A stretch of 64,000 nt of DNA from Torymus aiolomorphi (GCA_036365515.1 CM070876.1:106302810-106366809), one strand, 5' to 3'. Counted from the first letter of the stretch, positions 1 to 12,190 are shown. The notes: generated from the letters alone by a model not told the origin. Program-made: numbers and translations.

Positions 1-1376
1 CTTGAGGTGAGAGCATTGGCCGTTGGCTCGTGGGGTCCTTGAGTTTGATCTCTGTCTTGATGCATTTCTTGAGAGGTGGGAGTAACCATCGCATTCGCTG
101 CCATCTTCATGTCTCTATTATTCGAAAGGTTTGTGTTGCTTGAAAAATATAGCAGCGAATGGTGTCTACCGTGACAGTGGTAGCATGTTCTCTTTGAACG
201 ACAGTCTCGAACGCCATGTGAACCTAAGCAATTGTAACATAATCGGTTATTCATTATAAATTCCTTCCTTGAGCTTACATCTAATGCCTTAAAACTATTG
301 CAAGCGCCAATATAATGATCTTGTGTACAAAATTGGCATTCCGCGCCAGCCGGCTGCTATATCGTGTTATGTATCGAGACCTTACCAGAATTTAATTTTG
401 ATGTTTGGGTTTTAGTTGGCGCATTCGATGCCATCGCTTGGAGAAGTGATTCTTGCCCATGTTCGATAGCCTTCAGGGCTTGAATCCGGGAGGTTAAGAA
501 TTTTTCCAGCTCAGCATAGGTGGACGGGTCATTGGTGTTCGCCACCGAAGTCTGCCAGTCACGTCGAGATTTAGAATCCAACCGTTGTACCGTGAGATAA
601 ATAAAAAAATCATCCCAGTGGGCGACGGGCCGCTTGAGCGCGGTGAGAATTTCTTGGATGTCATTAGTCGTTCCTAGTAATGCGTTTAGTTCTTGTTCGG
701 ACTCCTTGTGTAAAGGCGGCATCTGGAAAAGCGAGTTCAAGCAGGAATTAACAATTAATCTCGTATTTTCATATTGATCCTTTAACTTTGTCCACGCGCG
801 TTTATAATTGTCCGAAGTGACTTGTAGGTTTTTTATTAGCTGTGCGGCTTCTCCCGATAAACTAGTCTTTAAATAGTGCATGCGATCCACATCTGTTAAC
901 TCTCCATGGTTCACCATAGATAAAAATAAATCCTTAAAAGAAGTCCACTGGGTATAGTTACCTGAAAACTTAGGTAATTCCATATGCGGTAACTTACGGA
1001 AGTGTGTGCGACTGGGTACCGAGTTCGGATTGTTTTGTTCGGTAGTGGGGCGAGTAGCCACCTCGCACTCATGCAGCGCTTCGAACAAGAGTCTGCGCTG
1101 CTCCAAAAAAACGTCTTCAGCCAACTCCATCCATCCGTCGAAGTATGGCAACGTAGCCTTATCCGCAGTCTTTACTTCCTCAATTTCCGTATCGAGATTT
1201 CGAATCTCCTCCCAACGGGACTCCAAACCCTTTAAATATGATTCGACGTTGCCTTTTCTCAATCCTTTCTTCCTCATGTTTATGTTTGTTTTTTTGAGCA
1301 GTTCGAGAGTCTTCTCCTGCTTGGCTATAGCCTCGGTTAGATTCATGTTGCTAAAGGAAAAAAAACGCGAGAACAA
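1..1376 (-). pseudogene. BEL/Pao-type gag, interrupted by one amber stop and cut by the window edge
   Basis: Gag polyprotein of a BEL/Pao LTR retrotransposon; Gag packages element RNA in a virus-like particle. The 339-codon part from 1376 to 357 has the DUF1759-like core of this superfamily: LPKFSGNYTQW, then YLKTSLSGEAAQLI, then WTKLKDQYEN. A TAG at 357-359 ends it, but the same frame stays open to base 1 and encodes zinc-knuckle-like Cys/His motifs at about 301-340 and 201-239, with a third weaker one near 171-185. One nonsense mutation therefore separates the Gag core from its zinc knuckles. The start may be this Met or the one 10 codons later. Protease and pol would lie left of the window. 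It differs in sequence from the BEL at 22-38 kb. Family call is confident; exact boundaries are not. Confidence 0.85.
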
Positions 1377-1727
1377 CTTCCAAAATAGTCTAGCGGTTAA
1401 TCTGTATAAGTTGCGTATTTAACTATAACCCGTCCGGGCATATCATGATAAGCGAGAGCAACCGAAAACTAACAACGCAAGAAAAACTTAATTTTTTGAA
1501 ATCGCCTTTTATCACCGATGAGTGCGAGAGCAAAACAAAACCGAATTATACCTGCGAAACCGTGCGTACAGACGCCTTTCAAAACAATGCTTCGGCCAAC
1601 TAGCTATGTAAACACTCACGGGCAAGGACGCCGCACTTGTCTAACGCACGCAGATTCTGGAATTTGACGCGTTCGCAAGGAGTTATTCACATTAACCGTC
1701 CCGCTTATAGTTTTCAGTTATTTGTAC
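1377..1727. other. Intergenic: probable leader/LTR of the left BEL and junction with Gypsy A
   Basis: No ORF of note. On the minus strand this lies upstream of the BEL gag, so its leader and 5' LTR would be expected here. I could not identify LTR ends, a primer-binding site or a target duplication. The left edge of Gypsy A, which has lost most of gag, must also lie in or near this stretch. Confidence 0.3.
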
Positions 1728-1862
1728 AAAAAGCCTAAGCGAGAGGCAGTAAAGCATACTCCTCCGGCATATAAGAAAACAGTACAAAAAACTCACGAAG
1801 AGTTAGACGTTTTGAATATTCAGATTGAGCCAAAACCATCGTGTTCGAAATCGGAATACTAA
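1728..1862 (+). pseudogene. C-terminal tail of Gypsy A gag
   Basis: An open frame (from KKPKREAVKHTPP to CSKSEY) ends at TAA 1860-1862 and overlaps the pol frame, which lies in the -1 register. The acidic tail HEELDVLNIQI resembles the corresponding tail of Gypsy B gag (YDEVDVNNINL near 28990). Most of gag is missing, so Gypsy A is 5'-truncated. The gag/pol overlap matches Gypsy B, but the GGGAAAC heptamer seen there is absent. Confidence 0.5.
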
Positions 1863-4800
1863 ATACAGTTGCATTTCCAAACTCGGAAAATACGCAGATA
1901 GATGATTCTAGAAATGTAACTGTGCGTAAATTTCTAAATAAGATTGAACTACTGTCTGCTGCTTTAATAGGGGTTCGAGAGGACTTAACATTTGATATAG
2001 ATCCGATGGACGAAAGTACTGAATACTTGCGATGTCCAGAGATAAATATTTCTTTAAACGGAAAATTAAACGAGTCATTAATAGATACGGGTAGTAACAG
2101 CCATATCGGAAAGTTTTTACAACGAGAATTTTGAATATTTTAAATCGTGTGCGACTTTACCGTTATGCGGAAAATTTATTAATGCAGCAACGGGAAATAA
2201 ATCGGCAAGGTTAAAGTTACAGGTATTGATACCAACACAAATAAATAATTTGAAAATGAATTTGATTTATATCGTGGTACCGAAGCTAATAAAAGATTGT
2301 ATAATCGGGATTGATTCCGAGGAAAAATTCAAAATGTTAATTAATACTGAGGCGAAAATTATAAAGATTACAGTAAATGATAAATCAGAGTCGATAGTGT
2401 ATAATATGATGAGTGCTATTGAATCAAAACAATATTCGTCTTTGAATATTATTGAGTGTCTTGATGGCGAAAATGACCTTAAATCATTACACTCAAAGGC
2501 GGATCTTGATTTCCAAGATTACGTCGATAATGAGTTCGATGTCTCCGTCGAATTGAAGAGATCGAACACAAAGTCAATACAAGCGACATATTATCAATCG
2601 AACAAAAACAAATCTTGAAAAGATTAATTATCAAATATAAACCTGTATTTCTAAAAAAGCCGGGGTTAATAAACAATTATACTCATGTGTTGCGAATAAA
2701 AGATAACACACTATTTTTCTCAAAACCTTATCCGATACCTATTCACTATATAGATAAAGTGGAAAAAGAAACTAATAAAATGTTAGAAGTAACTATATAA
2801 GTCCGATGTTAGTCGTACCAAAGAAAAAAGACGATATACGGTTGGTTGTGGACGGTCGAAAATTAAACAAAAAACTTATGGACGATTACGAATCTCCACC
2901 ATCGGTAGATGAAATATTGCTTAGATGCACAAAAAAGCCTTTCATGTCAAGTTTAAATTTAACAAGTAGTTATTGGCAAATTGGTTTATCGGAAGAAAGT
3001 AAACAATATACTACGTTTATGATTTTAAATCGGGTATTTGAATTTAATGTATCAGCATTCGGAATTAAGACTAGTTCAGCGGCATTAATTCGTGCATTCG
3101 GAGGAGTACGGCTGACTTGCAGCACTTCTTATTAACGTTTGTAGTCGACGTGCACACGCGATCAGATACGTTCGAAGAACACTTAAAACATTTGGAATTA
3201 CTTTTCCAAAGAGCCTTAAGTCATAATATAACCTTTAATTTTGCTAAATCAATATTCTGTCATGAACGTATAGAATTTTTAGGATATACTTCGATAAAAT
3301 GTTTCCGGGAACCAATAAATTTAAGAGGAATTCAAGCATTTTTAGGTTTTGTTAACTTTTATTCGAGATTTGTAAAAAATTACGCAGAATTGACAATTCC
3401 ACTATTAGAGTTAACATGAAAAGATGTCAAATTTAAATGGGAAGAGTATCACTCGTTAGTCTTTCGTAAGATAATTGGTGCTTTTGATAACTGCATGATA
3501 TTAACGTATGTAGACAAAATAAACCAATTATTCTTACGACTGACGCGAGTGATTACGCAATCGCTGCGATTCTATCACAATTAAACGACAGAGAAGAAGA
3601 GCAGATAGTTTGTTTTGTTAGCCGTACATTAAAAGGCAGTGAAATTAATTATTTTACCTCAGAAGAAGAATTAATCTCCGTGGTATGGTCATTACATAAG
3701 TTAGAATCATACTTAAAAGGGGCGAAAAAGATCGTAGTGAGAACAGATCATCAGGCAATTACATTTTTGAATACGAGTAGATTCAATAACGCGAGAATGA
3801 TGCGTTGAAGTTTGTCAATCCAAGATTTCAACATTGAACTTGAACATATCGAGGGTAAGAGAAACTCCAGTGCAGATTATTTAAGCAGACAAATGCATCC
3901 TAATTCTAAGTTGAAAAATGATACGGACATTATCATAAGTGCCGTAAATAAAATAGAATTAAAAAAAGAAACGGTTAAATTAATAAAAAGCCTAGTTAAT
4001 TCACAAAAGTTAGACGGGTATTGTCAAAAAATAAAAGATAGGTTAGAGAAGAAAGACAAATCGATATTAGAGAATTATAAAATTCAAAATGATTTATTGT
4101 ATAAAATAATAAATATGGTAAACAAGGTAGTTATTCCGGAGAGGATATGAACTTCATTTGTAATTGATATTCATGAGGCATATGGCCACATAGGAGCATA
4201 TAAAACATTTAAAATAATAGATGAATCATTTTTCGCTCAAAAAATGTATAAAAGAATTAAGAAAATTTTGAAACCATGTAAAATTTGTCAGCGTTCTAAA
4301 CATTTAACGGTTAAATACGATGAGTTAGTACAACCAATATTGGTAAATAAACCGAATGAAATTTTGTCGATAGATTTTTACGGACCTCTTCCGACGTCAG
4401 TAGGAGGGGTAAAATATATATTATCAACCATAGACGTTTTTTCGAAGTACGTTGTAATTTATAAAATTAAGAAATCCAATACATTGACAGTAATAAATAA
4501 AATCTTTAAGGATTACGTTATAGCATATGGTAAACCGATCGCGATAATGACGGATCATGGAACCCAGTTTACTTCCAAGAAATGGATAGACAAGCTTACA
4601 GAAAATGGAATAAAACCAATTTTCTCATCGATTCGTCACCCACAATCTAACATAGTAGAGAGAATACACAGGGAGTTAGGGAGATTTTTCCGGGTGTACA
4701 CACAACACGCGCACAAAGGTTGGGCGAAGTACACGGAAACCATAGCTGAAATTATGAATGAAACTCATCATGATACAACCGGTCATACACCATTAGAGTT

Positions 4801-5179
4801 GCATTTTAATAAAAAACCCACGCGTATATGGGAAAAACACATTAAAGTACAAAATAGTATTGAAGTACCGTATGAGAGAAAATTTTTTTTGGCAAAAGAA
4901 AAAATGCATGGGAAATTAAACAAAAGAGCAAATAGAAAAAATAAAAATAGAAACCATAAAGAGTACGATATAGGGGAAAAAATATTACTAAAGGCACTGA
5001 ATGTATCGAGCTCGGAACATGAGCAATTACATAAATTCTTTGACGTATATGACGGCCCATATAGGGTGAAGAAAAAAATTGCTGAAGACACATATATCAT
5101 CATGAGCGAAGATGGAAAGGAAAAAGGCCAATTCCACATGAAAAATTTAAAGCCTTATTTTGAAAAAGATTACAATTAG
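1841..5179 (+). pseudogene. Gypsy A pol: protease, reverse transcriptase, RNase H, integrase (decayed)
   Basis: Ty3/Gypsy pol polyprotein. Order: protease with LIDTGSNS (about 2075-2105); RT from about 2615, with LVVDGRKLNKKL, SSLNLTSSYWQIGL and FGIKTSSAALIRA; RNase H with TDASDYAIAAILSQ (about 3537) and VVRTDHQAITFL; integrase with a zinc-binding region (CKICQR) and catalytic motifs SIDFYGPLP, TDHGTQF and VERIHRELG; ending at LKPYFEKDYN. Frameshifts or stops occur near 2100, 2800, 3100, 3418, 3808 and 4150. The active-site box reads FVVDV, so the first Asp of the usual (Y/F)VDD is Val. The integrase from 4244 is the best-preserved part (311 codons). It is clearly related to Gypsy B pol at 25.6-28.9 kb. 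Not functional. Confidence 0.92.
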
Positions 5180-5618
5180 AATTATCATCATTGGAATTTA
5201 AAGAATTATTTGAAAAAAAATGTAGTTAAAATTAAGATACAATTAAAAGGTTGTAACTAAAAAGATGAAATGTAAAAATTTTAATAAAAAATAAAAAATT
5301 CAGAATTCCATGCTCGCACTAAAAATGAAAATACTCATAATGTACATAGTTGAATAAGTAGAAGGTGAAATGGTGAGAACAGGGAATATTAGGCAACGAA
5401 AACAAAAGTAAATTTTGGGAAGGTTACAAGAGTAGAAGTAAGGAAATAAAATATGATGACAAGCACGTATACACACACATATCAACATAAACATAAAAAG
5501 AAAAACAAATACAAACAATTAGACAAGCACATATAAATACAAACATCAACATAAACATAAACACGCAATCAGAAAATAAATAGTCGAATGAGATCGAGAG
5601 ACATTTAAACTTTGGCAT
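5180..5618. other. AT-rich spacer between integrase and ORF3 of Gypsy A
   Basis: No coding region recognised. Bases 5460-5570 are a degenerate ACATAAACA-type simple repeat; its cysteine-rich minus-strand translations are artefacts. An acceptor-like CAG/TAG cluster occurs at about 5625-5640 just before ORF3, but without a strong pyrimidine tract. Confidence 0.45.
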
Positions 5619-6326
5619 ATGGTCAGTAGTTGCCCAGTAGCCTTCTCAAAGTCGTTCGTAGGAAGATCATTAACGATGGCAACGAAAAAGATCAATAAAG
5701 AGGCACAGACGTGTAGTGAGATAGTGCGCTATTGCGATAGTGTAACGCAAACAGGTACTACTAGTGATCTTTTGGAATCGTGCACCCAACCAATGCTAGA
5801 GAGGTAGGATGCACAAGTCAAAATTGTAGTGCCATTTACCATACCTTTTCAGCCAGACGATTTTGGTTGGTATGAGGAGGGGAGAAGTACCGAGACGGAT
5901 CCTTGGTTGGCAAAAAAGGCAAAGATGACACAAACGCCGACGAATAAAAATAAGAGAAAGATGGAAAGGGCGCGAATATCGAACATGGTGATGAAAGGGC
6001 AGAAGAGAAAGTTAAATGAAGAATCATGGTGTCGAGGTAACACACACAAACATATACAAAAACAAAATGACAAGATCAAAGTGCAAGTCCAATCTAATTT
6101 TATATATTTTTTTTTTTGGGTCTGTTAGTCGGGTTTAGAAAAACAAAACAAGGTGTTAAGGACAGGCATAGCGACAAATAGAGAGGATTTACAAGAGGAG
6201 ACTCCGGATTTTAAATCTTGGCTATTAAACATTAAGAGAAAAGAGAAAAAATCAATAAAAAGCTTAATATTTCATGAAATTTGCTGTGATCGTCATTTCA
6301 CCTTTCCGAAAATACCTAGCAAGTAA
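5619..6326 (+). pseudogene. Gypsy A ORF3 (unassigned basic protein), two in-frame stops
   Basis: Between integrase and the polypurine tract one frame is open from 5619 to 6326 apart from TAG at 5805-5807 and TAG at 6126-6128. A well-placed ATG lies at 5676 (MATKKINKEAQTCSEIV). After the first stop come PFTIPFQPDDFGWYEEGRS and a Lys/Arg-rich part; after the second come a segment with DFKSWLLNIKRKEKK and FHEICCDRHFTFPK. The stretch 6037-6128 has a GT start and a T-rich tract ending in AG and could be an intron, but splicing there would not restore this frame. I do not recognise the protein; it is not an obvious envelope gene. The position matches ORF3 of Gypsy B and E. It could still be chance open frame. 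Confidence 0.35.
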
Positions 6327-6329
6327 GGA

Positions 6330-6656
6330 GGTAGAAACATAATAAACAAAAAATTTTTTTTTTTTGGAGAAATGCGTTACATATGAAGAAAAAATTAAAA
6401 AATAAGGAAATAGTTGTAAATATAATAGAAGAAGCTTAAATGGATGATATATGTTTGTTTATATAAATAGATATGTGATTTATTTTGTTCAAATAGGGGG
6501 GTAAAGTTACACATAAAAAATTAAGTACAAAAAATAATATTGGATTATATAAGGTGCTGCAACAAGTAATTAATAGTATGATAGATGATTGTATATACGT
6601 TTATTTATGCCTGGACTTTTCTAGATCGAACAAAATCTCTTTAACCATTTAATTTT
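6330..6656. other. AT-rich 3' untranslated stretch of Gypsy A
   Basis: No ORF or recognisable motif; AT-rich sequence between ORF3 and the polypurine tract. Confidence 0.4.
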
Positions 6657-6671
6657 GTTTGAGGGGGGCGA
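6657..6671 (+). other. Polypurine tract of Gypsy A
   Basis: TTTGAGGGGGGCGA stands directly before TGTAACAG. In LTR elements the plus-strand primer is a purine run abutting the 3' LTR, whose first bases are TG. Gypsy B has a related tract (minus strand AATTTGGGGGGCGA) at its LTR edge. This gives Gypsy A a 3' boundary. Confidence 0.6.
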
Positions 6672-7179
<508 letters not shown>

Positions 7180-7911
7180 CACACTGGGGCCGAAAGGTTC
7201 AAAACCACCTAGAGGTCATAATTCTCAACCGAATTTGAAATTTAAAAACAGGAACTTTTGTGACAAAATACCAAAGACCGCTACGGAGCCTAATTTTGAA
7301 AATATGAACCTATAAACCTAATTTATAACCTATAACCCCAAAATTTACACTTATGATTCCCAAAAATGCTATAAAACTTCAATTTATAAGTCCTTGACAC
7401 ATGCTCTCTTAACCTTGATTCATAAAATAGGTCTACTGATTAAGTCTTGGGCCATTCTGTCAGAAATAGTGTATATTTTTAGGATATACAATGTATGTGG
7501 TTTAAATAACATTTTTTAAATAACATTTTTCTCTTTTTTATTGCTGATTTTGGCCTCAGAAGCCACAAGGTGTAAGACCCCCTTAAGACTTATGAGGTTA
7601 GGGTTTATAGGTTTAGAGTTTATGAGTGCATGGCTTACTGGATCAAAGGTCAAGAGTTCACGAGTAAAGGGCTTACAAATTAAAGGTTTATCGTATTTTT
7701 GGGATTTGCAGGTCAAAAATTGAATTGATTGGTTGATGTGATAGGATTATATGACTCCTTAGATTTATAGGTTAATTTTTTGGAAAATCAGGCTTCGTAG
7801 GGCTCTTCGATATTTGATAACGAATATTCCTAAGGAAAAATTTTGAGATTCCGTTGAGAATTGCGACCTCTAGGTGGTTTTGAACCAAAAAATCCGTATG
7901 GCCCCAGTGTG
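7180..7911. mobile_element. Transib-like non-autonomous DNA transposon (MITE) with CGCCG target duplication
   Basis: The ends are inverted: CACACTGGGGCC at the left, GGCCCCAGTGTG at the right. The match resumes inside at GGTTCAAAACCACCTAGAG (7198) and its complement near 7870-7893. The element is flanked on both sides by CGCCG (7175-7179 and 7912-7916). A 5-bp GC-rich duplication fitting CGNCG and termini starting CAC are hallmarks of Transib, the family related to RAG1. The 732-bp interior has no transposase. The fifth terminal base (C) departs from the usual Transib heptamer, so the assignment is probable rather than certain. Confidence 0.65.
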
Positions 7912-9083
7912 CGCCGGTGCACAACGTAAGGCGTGTAGAGAACGGGCCTCACTCTATAAAAACCCAAAATTACTCTTTCATTCCGACCCACGCAGTTGAG
8001 TCCGCGACGTATGTCTGCAAGGCACAGACACGTTCAACGACAACTCGGTCCTACAAAAATCCTGACTTGACAGTTACTGACGGACCTGACGACGGACGAG
8101 ATAAAGTGACAGGTAACACATCCTTGGAGTTCTTTCGAAGGGAAAGATTCTTCATAGAGGGAAGATAAAAGTGAGTTCTGTGTGTCTGTGGATGGTGATG
8201 AGATGGACAGGTTAGAATTTGAGTCGCTTTTGGAGGTGTTAGCAATTTTAGAAGGTGAGCGGTGTCGAGAGCGGGAGCGTGAGTGGGATCGGAATGGTGA
8301 CGGGGAGAGGGTGCTAGAATCGTCGAGGGTTTTGATCTTACTTTTCTTGCCCTTGTTTTTCTTCTTGTTCCTGCCTTTGCCATTTTTGGTTTCGACATTT
8401 TCTCAGTTTGGGTGAGAGGATCTGAAGGATCTCTCTTGTCCTTCAGGAAATGTCCCTTGTTGAGGTCTTCTATGACCTGGGGGATGACCCCTGGCAAGGG
8501 TACGAAGAGGACAGAAGCAGGAATTCGAATGACAGCTTTGGCAGGAGAGAGAGAGAGAGAGCGTGGCGGCCGGTGGCCGCCAAGGTTAGGTTAGGTTGTA
8601 CCGACAGGCTTAAAACTAGTAGTTAGTAAACCAAATTGAGCAATAAATGTTAGTGGCAGAGAAGTGTTAAGCAGAAAAGTCTATGCAAAGCTGTAAATAA
8701 TAACACATCCTGTTAGAAGTCGCCTTTGAATAAGAATCTCGGAGAGAGCGTTGTTGGCGTAGTGCACTGGACCAGAGCTCGAGAGCCAATCGTCAGATGG
8801 CACTGTGTCTTACATGTGCGCGTGCGCGATACCAACGCGATTGGTTTGTTTACAGTCACGAGTGAGATTACAGCTAACTGAATTGCTTAAGTCAGATGGT
8901 AAAACGCACAAGGTGTGCGTCCCCTTAAGGGGATGCCGAAGTCAATGTATTTTAAATGGAGAGTGGAGCTGTATCGAGTATAACGCGTTTTTATTATATA
9001 AGTTAAAAAATTCTTATCTTTTGGGATTTTGGAGACTTGTGCGCGCTTTGGATATTAATGTTTTATTATTTCTCAAAATCTGA
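7912..9083. other. Stretch with no firmly supported gene
   Basis: Contains one unassigned ORF (8051-8497, listed separately), a short GA array near 8545-8560 and mixed-composition sequence. The bases just outside the Transib-like element resemble each other on both sides (ACAACGCAAGGCGTGTA near 7086, ACAACGTAAGGCGTGTA near 7919), which suggests an older tandem duplication. Confidence 0.35.
8051..8497 (-). CDS. Unassigned basic, Pro/Ser/Thr-rich ORF (148 codons)
   Basis: Open frame on the minus strand with residues such as KMAKAGTRRKTRARKVRSKP followed by a His/Pro/Thr-rich part. The frame continues open upstream to about 8540 with PASVLFVPLPGVIPQVIEDL. I recognise no domain. It lies in transposon-derived sequence and could be a scrap of an element ORF or chance. 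No promoter or splice signals were identified. Confidence 0.2.
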   Translation of the reverse strand: MPGVIPQVIEDLNKGHFLKDKRDPSDPLTQTEKMSKPKMAKAGTRRKTRARKVRSKPSTILAPSPRHHSDPTHAPALDTAHLLKLLTPPKATQILTCPSHHHPQTHRTHFYLPSMKNLSLRKNSKDVLPVTLSRPSSGPSVTVKSGFL

Positions 9084-9360
9084 GCTTTCGACTCAGTCGC
9101 CTACGCGATTCTCTGAAAATCGCTACATGAAGAGGGTGTTAATGGAAAAATTATAAAAGTCGTGCAAAATATGTACCAGAGAGCAACTATGAAGATTAAA
9201 CTGAATAGCAGTGACAAATCTGATAGTATCGATGTCTCGCAAGGGTGATTCCCTAAGCCCATTGATTTTCGCTATCCTTCTTCACGTAATTACCGATTTT
9301 TTCAAAGAAGATGGACACGGGAATGTAGAAGAATTAGCTGAAATGCCACAGATAGTGCCG
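9084..9360 (+). pseudogene. Non-LTR retrotransposon (LINE) reverse-transcriptase fragment
   Basis: Reads AFDSVAYAIL (RT motif A, with the catalytic Asp), then GVNGKIIKVVQNMYQRA, then after a one-base shift near 9247 QGDSLSPLIFAILLHVITD. The order FDSV ... MY ... QGDSLSPLIF is characteristic of LINE RT palm domains. A stop follows AFDSVAYAIL and the YADD box is not present. Only about 90 codons remain. The clade cannot be decided from so little. Confidence 0.75.
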
Positions 9361-9384
9361 TAGCTACTTCAGTTTCTAATCCGA

Positions 9385-9640
9385 TTCAACTCTAATTAAG
9401 TAGCCCGAAGTAGAACGTGGTAGAGACAGCAAGCAGTCTTTTATAGAAATTTGTTTATATGTGTTCGATGTCCTCAGTATAGTCCAATCTTCAGATGCCC
9501 GAGCCATAAAGAACAGTGCTGGCAGTTGTAGCTTCGAGGAGCTTTCTTGCAGCATCCCAGCTTGTATTTTTGCCAAGTGAGAGAATTTGCCATATTGCTC
9601 CTAGCGCTGATTTACCTTTCGACAAAGCGTGATCTGATGC
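9385..9640 (-). pseudogene. LINE C-terminal fragment, opposite strand
   Basis: On the minus strand one frame reads KNTSWDAARKLLEATTAST, VLYGSGI, a stop where Trp is expected, then DIEHI, a second stop, and TNFYKRLLAV. This is the C-terminal region after the RT of many LINE ORF2 proteins (alanine-rich helix, VLYG, 'iE.iQ..f.kr.l'). It faces the RT fragment 25 bp away, so the two are separate or rearranged relics. Confidence 0.55.
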
Positions 9641-9713
9641 AGGTCTGAAAGACCCGGTAGATGAAAATGTAACTTCTAAATTCGTATAGCTTGTTACTAC
9701 TTAGAAGGCTAAG

Positions 9714-10442
9714 TTGTTGAATTTAACAGTCCTTAACTGGTTAGGCCGACCGTGCAGTCAGCCACATTTACTACTCCGTTACCGACCCAAAATTCTGCGC
9801 GACCCTTGCCGCTTTGCCATTACTGCCTTGCGAGGCAGTGGAATCGGGCTGCCCGCGAAATCAAAATTCACAGCGTTCGGAAAACAACAGTGGGGCATCG
9901 ATGAACGCGGTGTACGCTGCTCCAAAGTCAGCCATACACTAGCTACGTCGGCTTTCTCGGATCTGTCGTGCATAGGATTTTTGCCGATGATTTTAAACGA
10001 GCAAAATACTTACGCGTTAGTCGATTCCGCAGCGAGCGATTGCTTTGTAAATAATAAATATTTAACACCGGATATTAAATTTGAAAAATTAAAGTGCATG
10101 ATACAAACGGTGTTTAAAAATAGTACGAGGTTTGTAAGAAACGCTTGCATATTTCCGCTTACGATAGACGGGCACACGAAAAAAACGAGGTTCCTCGCGT
10201 GCGACGAGTTAGGCACCAATGCGACGCTAGGTAGGATCTGGCTGAAAGCCAGAAAGGTAGTGCATGATCACGACCTCGATTGTTTGTATACAGGCCATAG
10301 CATGCGTCACTTTGTTTTTCTGACGTGCAATAATAACGCGATATCCGAGTTTATAGCGCCGCCAGATTTTTTCGCGAGTGTGCAGTGCAGCTTCCCGAAA
10401 GAATATCGGCGTGACTCGAAACCCTTCTTCGTAATTATTTAG
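9714..10442 (+). pseudogene. Gypsy C protease region
   Basis: The 242-codon frame contains YALVDSAASDCFVNNKYL (about 10010-10060), resembling the aspartic protease site of Gypsy Gag-Pol (usual form LVDSGAS), followed by the beta-rich continuation ending DSKPFFVII. The Gly after the catalytic Asp-Ser is Ala, so the protease is probably inactive. The first 80 or so codons look unrelated to protease and may not be coding. RT remnants follow directly, which supports the call. Confidence 0.6.
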
Positions 10443-10499
10443 ATGTATTCTTTCACGTTGGACCTCTGCGCCAAACCTCGTACGTTAAACATGGTATAG

Positions 10500-12190
10500 A
10501 ATTGACGAGCGATGTTCCGTTTCGTCTTTCGCTGGAACATTATTCCACGGAGAAAAAAAAAAGCAATCCACGAGCAGGTGAGGAAGATGTTGGCTGATCG
10601 ACTCACCGAACCCTCGTTCTCGCCTTATAGTTTGCCTATCATTATGGATCGGAAAAAGAACGAGTAATTTAGATTCGGCAATGATTTTTGACGTCTGAAT
10701 GCCATAACGAAAGATACGGCTCAGAATCTCCCGGTTATCCGCAAAGTCATAAAAGATATCAGTCCTGCAAAATGCAAGAAGTTTGTGTGGCTTTATGAAT
10801 AAGTTCCGCTCGTACTTGGATGATTTTGTCATTTATTCGAGCTCTTGGGAGGACAATCTTTAACATTTAAATAAAATCCTTGAGCGCTTACGTGTATACC
10901 AGCTTACGTGCTCAGCAAAAAAAAAAAACGATCTTTCGGGAAAGATGATTTGGAGTTTCTCGGTCAACAAATTACGAGTGAGGGAAACAGCGCGAAGCCT
11001 GAACACGTCCGTACTATAATAAATTCGCAAGCCCCTGGAAACCACCGAAAATAGCGTAAATTTCTCGGAACATGCGCGTAGCTTTGCTAATTCATACCCA
11101 AATTCTCGCTAATCGCTCAATTGCTCACGGCACTATTATCTTCAAAGCTTTCTTGGCGATGGACAGATAAAAGCTAGAGCGCATTCGAAGAGCTAAAGCG
11201 AGAATTTAGTATGCCACTTGCACTATGCCGACCAGACCCAGAAGAGCCATTTATTTTACAAACAGACGCGTACGCGACAGATATGGGCGCGGTTTTATAT
11301 CAGCTGGACGATGCGCGTAACCGCAGAATAATTTCTTATGGATCTGCTAAATTTACGAGAACGGAGCAACGTTATCACTCCAATGATGAAGAATGTCTCG
11401 TCGTGATTTGGGGTCTGCATAAATTCCGACACTACGTCGAAGACGGGAGGTTCACATTGCAAACCGATAACTGCGCTCTTACATGGCTCAACAGTATTAA
11501 TGATGGTAAGGGAAAGTTGCATCGATGGGCCATGTACTTGAGGAGCTTTAATTTCGCGGTAGAGCGTGGGGAAATATGATGAGTGACCAGATGCGCATTC
11601 ACGTGATCCCGGCGCGGAAATATTTATTTATAACGTGGACGCGCTCGATGCTCTATTGCCTTCCGAACGAACTAAGACTTCACAATGTATCTATCTTGCG
11701 TCTACCCTTGTGCAAGATCAGCACGATCATATCATACAAGTGCAAGACTTTGCAGCCGTCTCAAACGCTGCAGAACAGCGATTGCTGGTATTATGTCCAT
11801 GAACACGGCATACCGCCGCGAATTTACGTACCTTCCCCGTGTCGCGAGGATATAATTTCATATTTTCATGATGACCCTCTTGCGTGTCATCCGGGCGCTG
11901 ATGGAACACTCCGAGCTATACGCGTAAATAATTTTTGTACGCGCATGCGCGATGACGTTCACCTCGCAGACGCTAACTGCGCGAGTTGTTTAACGATAAA
12001 GGCCGCTAAACCTATCGCGAGAGGCATGCAATAGCCTCACCAACTGAGCGCACTATGGCCCGTACCAGTGACCTTCGAGGGGAAAACGTTTTATCCTAGT
12101 CGCTCCTGATTTTGTGTCTCGGTGGGTAGAAGTGTTTGGGGTATCGAGCTTGGAAATAAACATAATTGATCCGATTTCAGAACACGAAGT
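10500..12190 (+). pseudogene. Gypsy C reverse transcriptase, RNase H and integrase remnants
   Basis: Heavily decayed pol. RT pieces: EQVRKMLADRLTEPSFSPYSLPI (about 10575), SYLDDFVIYSSSWEDNL (about 10812, with an intact YLDD box), DDLEFLGQQITSEG (about 10945). RNase H is best preserved (11211-11579): QTDAYATDMGAVLYQ, DEECLVVIWGLHKFRHYVE, LQTDNCALTWL. The integrase zinc domain is at about 11800-12030 (CHPGADGTLRAI ... CASCLTIKAAKP). A core scrap LVAPDFVSRWVEVFGVSS ends near 12170, and the rest is lost. Many frameshifts and stops. This is a lineage distinct from A, B and D/E. Confidence 0.8.

Noticed and set aside
4783..5618. Cys/Phe-rich minus-strand ORFs
   Set aside because: Antisense of the integrase C-terminus and of an ACATAAACA simple repeat.
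6037..6128. Intron within Gypsy A ORF3
   Set aside because: GT and T-rich-AG ends look right, but removal puts the downstream part in a stop-containing frame; kept only as a remark.
5619..6326. Envelope (env) gene of an errantivirus type
   Set aside because: No signal peptide, furin-like site or membrane anchor in any of the three downstream ORFs.
8585..8600. Insect telomere repeat (TTAGG)n
   Set aside because: Only two units (GGTTAGGTTAGGTT); chance or a tiny relic.
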